Below are positions 8,455 through 15,399 of a DNA stretch of 64,000 nucleotides, one piece after another (the stretch's first letter is position 1; every line of letters begins with the position of its first letter). Location: contig JBGVCU010000059.1 in assembly GCA_045119035.1 (NCBI GenBank), forward strand, positions 1-64,000. The letters run 5' to 3'. The notes below the pieces were generated by a model. It had not been told where the DNA came from. It was given only the letters and a program-made list of their open reading frames with translations, and made no database searches. A program made the translations under genes and the position numbers. The stretch comes from CAYVQA01 sp045119035 (GTDB taxonomy: Bacteria; Bacillota_I; Bacilli_A; ML615J-28; CAG-313).

Positions 8455-10098
8455 ATGCCAACATTAATTTTAGCGTCTTTAGGGACAATAATGGGTTGGA
8501 TTTTCTTCGTTGTTGCTTTAGTTGCAGCTGCTTTTGTTATTTTATTTGTTAACAAAAGTGCTGAAGGAAGAGGCGAATCTAAAGGTTATTCAAGAGGTAA
8601 GAACGAAGGTGTTCTTGAAACAGAAGAACGTTTCCGTGCTCTTGGAAAACAAGCTGAAAAAATTATTGAAGATGCAAAAAAAGAAGGAGAATCTTCTAAA
8701 CGTACATTAATAAATGAAGCTAAATTAGAAATTGCAGATTTAAAGAAAAATCACGAAAAAGAAGTAAATGAAAAGAAAATGGAACTTCAAGATCAAGCAA
8801 AAAAACTAGATCGTCGTGAAGAAAAATTAGATGACCGTTCAAACAACTTAGATAAACGTGAAGATAGTTTAATCCAAAAAGAAAATAAACTTGAAGAACG
8901 TAAAGCAGAAGTTGAAAAAAGAAGTGACAAAGTTGAGGAATTAATCCAAGAACAAGAAAAGAGATTATACGAAATCGGTAGTTTAACAAACTCTGAAGCT
9001 CGTGAAATGATTTTAGAAAAAGTTGAAAATGAAATGGAATCTGAGATTGCTGTTTACATTAAAGAAGAAGTTGAAAAAGCTAAATATGAAGCTACTAGAA
9101 AATCTCAAGTTATTCTAGCTAATGCTATTCAACAATACGCTAATGAAACAATTCAAGAAAAAACAGTATCTGTTGTTTCACTTCCAAATGATGAAATGAA
9201 AGGACGTATTATCGGTCGTGAAGGGCGTAATATTCGTGCAATAGAAGCCGTAACAGGAGTTGACTTAATTATCGATGATACACCAGATTCTGTAGTTGTT
9301 TCATGTTTTGATCCAATTAGACGTGAAATAGCTCGTCGTACACTAGAAACTTTAATTTCAGATGGTCGTATTCAACCACCTCGAATTGAAGAAGTATTTA
9401 ACAAATGTACAAAAGAATTAGAAATGCAAATGCGTGAAGAAGGAGAAAAAGCAATATTTGAAACAGGTATTGGAAAAATTCATCCTGAACTTGTTAAACT
9501 TGTTGGAAGATTATATTTTAGAACAAGTTATGGACAAAATGCATTAGCTCACTCAAAAGAAGTTGCTTTCCTTGCTGGAAAACTTGCAGCTGAAATTGGT
9601 GAAGATGAAATCTTAGCACGTCGTGCTGGATTACTTCATGATATTGGTAAAGCTGTTGACCATGAAATGGAAGGAAGCCATGTTGATATCGGTGTTGATT
9701 TAGCTACTAAGTTTAGAGAACACGCAACAGTAATTGATGCTATTGCATCTCACCATGGTGACAAAGAAGCTCAAACAATTATTGCTCATTTAGTTGCAGC
9801 AGCTGATACTTTATCTGCAGCAAGACCTGGTGCTAGAAGTGAATCATTAGATAGTTATATTAAACGTCTTCAACAATTAGAAGAATTAACAAATGAGTTT
9901 AAAGGTGTTGATAAATCATATGCTCTTCAAGCTGGACGTGAAGTTAGAATTATGGTTAAACCAGAAGAAGTTGATGATGCAACAGCTTATAAACTAGCAA
10001 GAGACATTAAAAACAAAATTGAAACTACAATGCAATATCCTGGTAACATCAAAGTTGTTGTTATTAGAGAAGTTCGTGTAAACGAAGTAGCTAGATAG
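8455..10098 (+). CDS. rny: Ribonuclease Y
   Basis: Endoribonuclease that starts mRNA decay in Bacilli, working at the membrane. The 547-residue protein has an N-terminal membrane helix (about 10-31), a long charged coiled coil (about 45-205), a KH RNA-binding domain with GRIIGREGRNIRAIE (about 245-260), and an HD domain with HSKEVA, the metal pair in LLHDIGKAVDHE, and IASHHGD. The length is slightly above the usual ~520. AAGGAG precedes the ATG. It opens the rny-ymdB-spoVS-miaB-cotE block, the same order as in Bacillus, and is separated from ymdB by only 13 bases. Confidence 0.97.
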   Translation: MPTLILASLGTIMGWIFFVVALVAAAFVILFVNKSAEGRGESKGYSRGKNEGVLETEERFRALGKQAEKIIEDAKKEGESSKRTLINEAKLEIADLKKNHEKEVNEKKMELQDQAKKLDRREEKLDDRSNNLDKREDSLIQKENKLEERKAEVEKRSDKVEELIQEQEKRLYEIGSLTNSEAREMILEKVENEMESEIAVYIKEEVEKAKYEATRKSQVILANAIQQYANETIQEKTVSVVSLPNDEMKGRIIGREGRNIRAIEAVTGVDLIIDDTPDSVVVSCFDPIRREIARRTLETLISDGRIQPPRIEEVFNKCTKELEMQMREEGEKAIFETGIGKIHPELVKLVGRLYFRTSYGQNALAHSKEVAFLAGKLAAEIGEDEILARRAGLLHDIGKAVDHEMEGSHVDIGVDLATKFREHATVIDAIASHHGDKEAQTIIAHLVAAADTLSAARPGARSESLDSYIKRLQQLEELTNEFKGVDKSYALQAGREVRIMVKPEEVDDATAYKLARDIKNKIETTMQYPGNIKVVVIREVRVNEVAR

Positions 10099-10111
10099 GA
10101 AAATAAGTTAA

Positions 10112-10888
10112 ATGAAAATATTATTAATTGGCGATATTTTTAGTAAAGCAGGTCGTGACATTATAGAAGATGTTCTTCCTACTATTAAACAAGATTATGG
10201 AATTAATTTTATTGTTGCAAATGGTGAGAATATTGCACATGGAAATGGAATTAATGAAAAATATTATCGCTTTTTATTAGATAATCATGTTGATGTTGTA
10301 ACACTTGGAAATCATACATTTGGAAATCAAGATGTTTTGAATTTTATGAATGACGCAAAACATTTAGTAAGACCTCTTAATTATCCAAATTGTACTCATG
10401 GAAGAGGATATACAACAATCAAATATAATCAAACAACAATTACGGTATTTCAAGTATTAGGTCGTACATTTGATAATAGTTCTTTAGATTGTCCATTTAA
10501 AGCAACAGAAGAATTATTAAAGAATGTTAAAAGTGATATCTATATTTGTGATTTTCATGGAGAAGCAACTTCTGAAAAGATTGCTTATGGACTTCATTTT
10601 GATGGACGTGTAAACATTATTGTTGGTACACATACACATGTTCAAACAAATGATGCTCATGTACTTCAAAATGGTACAATGTATATGACGGATTTAGGTA
10701 TGACTGGTGCAAGAGATGGTGTAATTGGAGTTGAACCACAGTATATTATTAAGAAGTTTTTAACAGGTATGCCAACTCGTCATGTGCCTATGGAAAACGG
10801 TAAAAAACAATTCTGTGGACTTGTTGTAGATATTAATGAAACTAATCATAAAGTGACATCTTTCGACATTATTAATGTGATAAAATAG
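10112..10888 (+). CDS. ymdB: YmdB family metallophosphoesterase
   Basis: The 258-residue protein matches the YmdB/TIGR00282 family of dimetal phosphodiesterases, which hydrolyse 2',3'-cyclic nucleotides and in B. subtilis affect sporulation and biofilm decisions. Motifs in order: GDIFSKAGRD at the N-terminus, NGENIAHGNG, TLGNHTFGNQDV, DFHGEATSEK and GTHTHVQTND, which carry the metal-binding Asp, Asn and His residues. It directly follows rny, the usual neighbour, and in B. subtilis YmdB is reported to influence RNase Y dependent transcripts. It is complete, with the usual length. Confidence 0.93.
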   Translation: MKILLIGDIFSKAGRDIIEDVLPTIKQDYGINFIVANGENIAHGNGINEKYYRFLLDNHVDVVTLGNHTFGNQDVLNFMNDAKHLVRPLNYPNCTHGRGYTTIKYNQTTITVFQVLGRTFDNSSLDCPFKATEELLKNVKSDIYICDFHGEATSEKIAYGLHFDGRVNIIVGTHTHVQTNDAHVLQNGTMYMTDLGMTGARDGVIGVEPQYIIKKFLTGMPTRHVPMENGKKQFCGLVVDINETNHKVTSFDIINVIK

Positions 10889-10890
10889 TT

Positions 10891-10910
10891 ATGTAATTTT
10901 TGAATTACAT
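10891..10910 (+). promoter_or_regulatory. Perfect hairpin/palindrome between ymdB and spoVS
   Basis: ATGTAATT and AATTACAT flank TTTG. There is no T run, so it is unlikely to be a strong terminator. It could be a weak processing stem or a protein-binding palindrome before spoVS. No promoter is clearly visible around it. Confidence 0.35.
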
Positions 10911-10942
10911 GATGAAAAATCTAATTAGTATAGGAGGATATT

Positions 10943-11206
10943 ATGGAAGTATTAAAAGTTTCATCAAAATCAAAACCAAATTCAGTAGCTGGAGCTCTAG
11001 CAAATGCCTTTAGAGATAAGCAAGTTGTAGAGATACAAGCAGTGGGGGCTGGGTCTTTAAATCAAGCTGTTAAAGCTATTGCTATTGCAAGAGGTTATGT
11101 TGCTCCAACAGGAAAAGATTTAGTATGTATTCCTGCGTTTAGTGACATCGTAATTGATGGGGAAGAACGCACAGCGATTAAATTTATCGTTGAAACAAGA
11201 AAATAA
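10943..11206 (+). CDS. spoVS: Stage V sporulation protein S
   Basis: SpoVS is a small Alba-like protein needed for progress to spore coat assembly in B. subtilis; its molecular action is still unclear. The 87-residue product starts MEVLKVSSKSKPNSVAGALA and contains the very conserved AVGAGSLNQAVKAIAIARGY and IPAFSDIVIDGEERTAIKF segments. Length and sequence are typical. ATG follows AGGAGG. Together with cotE and pdaA it is evidence that the organism sporulates, although SpoVS homologues are occasionally kept by non-spore-formers. Confidence 0.97.
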   Translation: MEVLKVSSKSKPNSVAGALANAFRDKQVVEIQAVGAGSLNQAVKAIAIARGYVAPTGKDLVCIPAFSDIVIDGEERTAIKFIVETRK

Positions 11207-11215
11207 GAATATAAG

Positions 11216-11237
11216 AAGTTGGCATTGCCAACTTTTT
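11216..11237 (+). terminator. Terminator after spoVS
   Basis: A tight 9-base inverted repeat (AAGTTGGCA and TGCCAACTT around one base) followed by TTTTT. It lies 10 bases after the spoVS stop and probably lowers readthrough into the acetyltransferase gene. Confidence 0.7.
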
Positions 11238-11255
11238 ACATATTGGAGGGGTAAA

Positions 11256-11819
11256 ATGTCTATTCTACCAATTATTAAAACAGAACGTTTAATATTAAGA
11301 AATATTTCCATGGGTGATGTTGATGATATGTATGAATATTCAAAAACAAATTTAGTTGGGCCAACAGCTGGATGGAAACCTCATGGTAGTATCTTTGAAA
11401 CAAAGTCAATTATTGCTAGTTTTATTGGTAACCAATCAAGAGGTGACTTAGGAGTTTGGGCAATTGTTTTAAAAGAAACTGGGAAAATGATTGGAACTAT
11501 TGAACTATACAATCATGTTCCAAAGTTTTTTGCTGAACTTGGCTACTCATTAAATCCTAAATTTTGGGGACATGGTTATGCAACCGAAGCTGCAAAAGCT
11601 GTTGTAGATTTTGGATTTAATAGTTTAAGACTAAAAAGGATAGAAGCAGGAACTTTTGAAACAAATATTCAGTCAATAAGAGTTTGTGAAAAAGTTGGAT
11701 TTACAAAAGAAGGGGTACTTAAAAATAGTTATCTTAGATATGATGGTATTGTTTTTAATAAAGTCATATTTGGATTAACTGATACAGATTATTATCAAAA
11801 AATTAAAATAGCTAGTTAG
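11256..11819 (+). CDS. GNAT acetyltransferase, RimJ/RimL type
   Basis: The 187-residue protein looks like a ribosomal-protein-type N-acetyltransferase: TERLILRNISMGDVDDMYEY at the N-terminus, the GxGxA acetyl-CoA segment as GHGYATEAAKAVVDFGF, and RIEAGTFETNIQSIRVCEKVGFTKEG near the C-terminus. The substrate cannot be told from sequence. The start at 11256 is chosen because GGAGGGG lies 8 bases upstream; the longer frame runs back into spoVS without a ribosome site. It is inserted between spoVS and miaB where Bacillus has tdh and kbl, and is probably cotranscribed with miaB, which follows after 11 bases. Confidence 0.85.
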   Translation: MSILPIIKTERLILRNISMGDVDDMYEYSKTNLVGPTAGWKPHGSIFETKSIIASFIGNQSRGDLGVWAIVLKETGKMIGTIELYNHVPKFFAELGYSLNPKFWGHGYATEAAKAVVDFGFNSLRLKRIEAGTFETNIQSIRVCEKVGFTKEGVLKNSYLRYDGIVFNKVIFGLTDTDYYQKIKIAS

Positions 11820-11830
11820 GAAGAACTAAT

Positions 11831-13267
11831 ATGAGTAAAGATTATAGCAAATATTTTGAACCATCAATTCAAGCTGCTAGAAAAAGAAGAAGAACTGATG
11901 TTGAATATATTGATTTTAAACTAGATGATAAATATAAAGGATTAGGTAATGGATTAACATATTTACTTAAGACTTATGGGTGTCAAGGAAATCTAGCAGA
12001 TAGTGAAAAAATTGCAGGAATTTTAGAATCTATGGGATTTACTCCTGGTAATGATGAAAAAGACTCAAACGTAGTATTATTTAATACATGTGCAATTAGA
12101 GAAAATGCTGAAGATAGAGTATTTGGTGAACTTGGAAGAATCCAAAAATTTAAAAAATTCAATCCTAATATGATTGTAGGAATTTGCGGATGCATGCCGC
12201 AAGAAGAAAAAACAATCATAAATTTAAAGAAAAAAGTTCCTGGTATTGATTTAGTTTTTGGTACTCATAATATTACTTCGATTCCAGAATATTTATATGA
12301 TATTATTCATGAATCAAAGAAAGTATTAGAAGTTAAATCTATTGAAGGAGATATTTTTGAAAGCGTACCTGTTGTTAGAGAAAATTCTCATAAAGCATGG
12401 GTAAATATTATGTATGGATGTGACGAGTTCTGTACTTATTGTATAGTTCCTTATACAAGAGGAAAAGAACGTTCAAGAAAACCAGAAGCAATTATTAAAG
12501 AAGTTGAAGAACTTGCAAGTAAAGGTTATATTGAGGTAACACTTCTTGGTCAAAACGTAAATGCATATGGAAACGACTTAGAAGGTGATTATTCTTTTGG
12601 TGATTTATTAAATGATTTAAATAAAACAGCAATTAAACGAATTCGTTATACTACATCTCATCCGCGAGATTTAGATTCAAAAACTATTGATGCAATGGCT
12701 AAAGGTGGAAACATTATGCCACACTTACATTTACCTGTTCAATCAGGAAACAATGAAGTTTTAAAAAGAATGAATCGTAAATATACTAAAGAAGAATATA
12801 TGGCTAAAGTTAATGAACTTAAAGCTAAAATACCTGGAATTAGCTTAACAACAGATATTATTGTTGCTTTTCCTGGTGAAACTGAAGAACAATTTTTAGA
12901 TACCTTATCATTAGTAAAAGAAGCTGAATATGAAGGTGCATTTACATTCATATATTCACCACGTGAAGGTACACCTGCGGCAACATATCCTAATCCATTA
13001 ACTGAAGAACAAAAACATGATAGATTAAATCAATTAATTGAAGTTGTAAATGAATATAGTTTAAAAGGAAATAAACGCTTTGAAGGAAAAGTTGTAGAAG
13101 TGTTAGTGGATGGAGTAAGTAAAAATAATGAACAAATGGTGTCAGGATATTCTGAACACAATAAACTCGTAAATTTCGAAGGTGATTCTAGTTTAATAGG
13201 TAGTTTAGTTAAAGTTAAAATCACTAAAGCTTATAGTTGGCATTTATTTGGTGAAATTGTAAAATAA
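11831..13267 (+). CDS. miaB: tRNA-2-methylthio-N6-dimethylallyladenosine synthase MiaB
   Basis: Radical-SAM methylthiotransferase that modifies position 37 of tRNAs reading U-starting codons. The 478-residue protein has the N-terminal UPF0004 domain with the auxiliary-cluster cysteines (LLKTYGCQGN, FNTCAIRENA, GICGCMPQ), the radical SAM motif CDEFCTYCIVPYTRG (about residue 197), conserved HLHLPVQSGN and KRMNRKYT, and a C-terminal TRAM domain. N-terminal residues 1-40 form the extra charged tail usual in Bacilli. It lies directly upstream of the cotE gene, as in B. subtilis. Confidence 0.96.
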   Translation: MSKDYSKYFEPSIQAARKRRRTDVEYIDFKLDDKYKGLGNGLTYLLKTYGCQGNLADSEKIAGILESMGFTPGNDEKDSNVVLFNTCAIRENAEDRVFGELGRIQKFKKFNPNMIVGICGCMPQEEKTIINLKKKVPGIDLVFGTHNITSIPEYLYDIIHESKKVLEVKSIEGDIFESVPVVRENSHKAWVNIMYGCDEFCTYCIVPYTRGKERSRKPEAIIKEVEELASKGYIEVTLLGQNVNAYGNDLEGDYSFGDLLNDLNKTAIKRIRYTTSHPRDLDSKTIDAMAKGGNIMPHLHLPVQSGNNEVLKRMNRKYTKEEYMAKVNELKAKIPGISLTTDIIVAFPGETEEQFLDTLSLVKEAEYEGAFTFIYSPREGTPAATYPNPLTEEQKHDRLNQLIEVVNEYSLKGNKRFEGKVVEVLVDGVSKNNEQMVSGYSEHNKLVNFEGDSSLIGSLVKVKITKAYSWHLFGEIVK

Positions 13268-13358
13268 TTTGTAATGTCTTAATTTCTCTTACATATAATT
13301 AAATGAAAATCTCACTTTATTAATTGTATTGAATATATTAATAATGAGGAGGGGAAAC

Positions 13359-13886
13359 ATGAGTGAAGTAAGAGAAATAGTTACTAGGGCAATAGTAGCA
13401 AAAGGTAAAAAGATTTTTCGAGTAAATCAAGTAATTGTTCCAACTAATGAATGTTATAGTGTTTTAGGCTGCTGGGTATTAAATCATGAATTTGAAGCTA
13501 CATTAAATAAAAATAACAAAGTAGATTTAAATGGATCATTTGAAGTAGATGTTTGGTATGCATATGACAACAATTGTAAAACAGATATTGCTAGAGGAAA
13601 TCCTGAATATACTGGTACTATTAAAGTTAGAGATTTAATATGCAATAACATTATTAGTGATCATTGTGATGTAACTGCCCGTATTATTCAACAACCTACT
13701 TGTACAAATGCAAAAATCACTGAATGTGGTATTGAAGTAGAAGTAGTATTTGAAGTAATAGTTGAGGTAATTGGTGAAACAAAAATGGTTGTAACTGTAT
13801 TTGAACCTTGTGACAATTTTGAACCTTGTGATGATTTTGAAAATGAAATTAATGAAGATTTCTTAAATGAAACATCAAAGGAATGA
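13359..13886 (+). CDS. cotE: Outer spore coat protein CotE
   Basis: CotE is the morphogenetic protein that organises the outer spore coat. The 175-residue product follows the Bacillus family pattern: MSEVREIVTRAIVAKGKK, then VLGCWVLNHEF, a WYAYDNNCKTDIA segment, ARIIQQPTC, and a VIVEVIGETKMVV segment before an acidic tail (FEPCDNFEPCDDFENE). The start at 13359 follows GAGGAGGGG; the upstream in-frame ATGs have no ribosome site. The position right after miaB is the conserved Bacillus position. A CATATAAT box at 13292-13299 could be a mother-cell (sigma-E type) -10 element, but the -35 is unclear. The tail is followed after 4 bases by a LysM protein gene, suggesting a two-gene coat operon. Confidence 0.88.
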   Translation: MSEVREIVTRAIVAKGKKIFRVNQVIVPTNECYSVLGCWVLNHEFEATLNKNNKVDLNGSFEVDVWYAYDNNCKTDIARGNPEYTGTIKVRDLICNNIISDHCDVTARIIQQPTCTNAKITECGIEVEVVFEVIVEVIGETKMVVTVFEPCDNFEPCDDFENEINEDFLNETSKE

Positions 13887-13890
13887 TATT

Positions 13891-14286
13891 GTGAATTTTC
13901 ATATTGTTAGAACTAATGAATCACTAAAAGATATTTGTTTAATTTATAACATTGATATTGATGAAATAAAACAAGCAAATAAACATATACGAATTTGGGA
14001 AAATTTAAGTCCTGGACTAAAAATAAAACTTCCAGAAATTCCTGAATCACTTGCTTTAGAACTTGATGATGTCGAGCCTTTTATTGAAGATTATTATCCT
14101 AAATTGGATTTTTTAATTGAGGAAAAAGAAATAACAAAAGACGAACTAATTAACAAGGAAATAAGTGATGTCAAAAAAAATGTAAATAAATTTTATCAAT
14201 ATCCAAATTATTTTTATCCATATGGATATAATTATCCTTATAGAGGATATTATAATGTTTATAAAAATAGAAATAAAAGAAAATAA
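13891..14286 (+). CDS. LysM-domain protein with Tyr-Pro-rich tail, probable spore coat component
   Basis: The protein, ~131 residues, starts with a LysM-like repeat (VRTNESLKDICLIYNIDIDEIKQAN to LSPGLKIKLP) of the kind found in the coat proteins SafA and SpoVID. An acidic middle follows, then a C-terminal tail of about 25 residues rich in Tyr, Pro and Asn (FYPYGYNYPYRGYYN) ending in basic residues. GTG at 13891 is taken as start because AAAGGA lies 9 bases upstream and the cotE stop is only 4 bases away; an ATG at 13867 would overlap cotE and lacks a ribosome site. The neighbouring minus-strand gene has a similar Tyr-Pro tail. Role in spore coat assembly is inferred from cotE linkage and the LysM domain. 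Confidence 0.7.
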   Translation: MNFHIVRTNESLKDICLIYNIDIDEIKQANKHIRIWENLSPGLKIKLPEIPESLALELDDVEPFIEDYYPKLDFLIEEKEITKDELINKEISDVKKNVNKFYQYPNYFYPYGYNYPYRGYYNVYKNRNKRK

Positions 14287-14316
14287 ACACCTGTAATATA
14301 TTACAGGTGTTTTATT
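14285..14316. terminator. Bidirectional terminator
   Basis: AAACACCTGTAA (14285-14296) pairs with 14301-14312 around TATA, followed by T-rich sequence. It serves the cotE operon and the convergent coat-like gene, whose stop is at its right edge. Confidence 0.8.
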
Positions 14317-14546
14317 TAAACTTGATATGGAGTAGGGTATGGGTAAGGATAAGGTTGCGGATAATAGTATGGTTGAGGATATGGATATGGAGCATAGTTA
14401 TTATATTGATTATATCCACAACAACTGTTATTATTACCATTACAACAATTATTTCTTCCTAGCCAAAATGGAGCAGTTAATATAGCAGCTCCAGCAAGAA
14501 GCCATAATCTTTCATTTTCACAGCATGGTCGATTATATTGTCTCAT
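14316..14546 (-). CDS. Small Cys- and Tyr-Pro-rich protein, coat-like
   Basis: The 76-residue product is of no family I can name. It has an N-terminal pair of cysteines (RPCCENE), a hydrophobic stretch (about 13-28, long enough for a membrane helix), a Cys/Asn/Gly-rich middle with CC pairs, and a tail of repeated YPYPQP units. Such low-complexity Cys- and Tyr-rich proteins are common in spore coats and exosporium, where they are cross-linked. On the minus strand GGAGGT precedes the ATG. It converges on the cotE-LysM pair, and both sides encode Tyr-Pro-rich tails, which supports a coat role by association only. Confidence 0.6.
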   Translation of the reverse strand: MRQYNRPCCENERLWLLAGAAILTAPFWLGRNNCCNGNNNSCCGYNQYNNYAPYPYPQPYYYPQPYPYPYPTPYQV

Positions 14547-14597
14547 TTTATACCTCCTCTAAATTATAATATGAGAATTATTTTATTATTGATTAGG

Positions 14598-15269
14598 CTA
14601 ATATGATAAAGAAACATATTTAAAAAAATATTCTTCTAAGGTTAGATTTTCATTATATATTATTGTAGCAATCTTTTTTCCTACATATCTATAATGCCAT
14701 GGTTCAAAGGGATATTTAGTAATTTCTTCTTTACCTTTTGGATATCTTAAAATAAACCCATGTTTATAACATATCTCATTTAATTCCTTATATAATAAGG
14801 AATGTTCAAGTTCATATGTTAATCCTATATCTCTTGATGAAATATCAACAGCATATCCAGTTTGGTGCTCAGAATGACCAGGTTTTGCGGTTAAATTATC
14901 GTTATTATTTAAATATAATATTGTTTGTTTTTCATATGAGCGGTAAGCAGAAAATACAGTTATAATAGTCTTTAATTCTTTTTGAAGATTTATTAAAGCA
15001 TCATTTACTTCTTTTTTAATTAATGTTACTTCATCTCTTTTGATATAATCAATAGCAATTATTTCTAATTCATCAGGAATATATTTTTCATCTAAGTAGA
15101 AATTTCTATTAACTAGAAAAATTGGATCAACAATTGCTTTATGTAAGCTATTATTAATTAAAAAAGTTGGATAATTTTTCTTATTAATTTCTTCTATAGA
15201 TTTATTATTAAAACTACATAACATTATTATTGTAAAAAATAATAATAAAAAAGAAAGGATTTTTTTCAT
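14598..15269 (-). CDS. VanY-type D-alanyl-D-alanine carboxypeptidase
   Basis: Zinc peptidase that trims the terminal D-Ala from peptidoglycan stem peptides. The 223-residue protein begins with a signal peptide or lipid-type anchor (MKK, then 12 hydrophobic residues, then CSFNN), so a lipoprotein is possible. The VanY/DacB motifs are clear: SAYRSYEKQ, the zinc motif in PGHSEHQTGYAVDIS (SxHxxGxAxD), and EPWHYRYVG with the third zinc ligand. The start at 15269 is chosen because the next residues form the signal peptide; the frame extends to 15320 but that extension is unlikely. It is transcribed away from polA and has no obvious operon partner. Confidence 0.88.
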   Translation of the reverse strand: MKKILSFLLLFFTIIMLCSFNNKSIEEINKKNYPTFLINNSLHKAIVDPIFLVNRNFYLDEKYIPDELEIIAIDYIKRDEVTLIKKEVNDALINLQKELKTIITVFSAYRSYEKQTILYLNNNDNLTAKPGHSEHQTGYAVDISSRDIGLTYELEHSLLYKELNEICYKHGFILRYPKGKEEITKYPFEPWHYRYVGKKIATIIYNENLTLEEYFFKYVSLSY

Positions 15270-15333
15270 TAAACCACCATTATTATTTTGATTTATTGAG
15301 AAAAATATTATACATTTCAATAAGATATTTAAT

Positions 15334-15362
15334 TTGTTAAAAATTGAAAATTATGGTATACT
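15334..15362 (+). promoter_or_regulatory. Promoter of polA
   Basis: TTGTTA (15334-15339), 17 bases, then an extended -10 TGGTATACT (TATACT at 15357-15362). It is the only good candidate upstream of the polA-dnaI block. Confidence 0.55.
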
Positions 15363-15399
15363 ATAGATAATAATATGTAAAAGAAAGTTGGTATTTCTT

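Noticed and set aside
8522..8989. Two alternative-frame readings within rny
   Set aside because: Coiled-coil repeats make long open shadows in other frames; rny itself is unmistakable.
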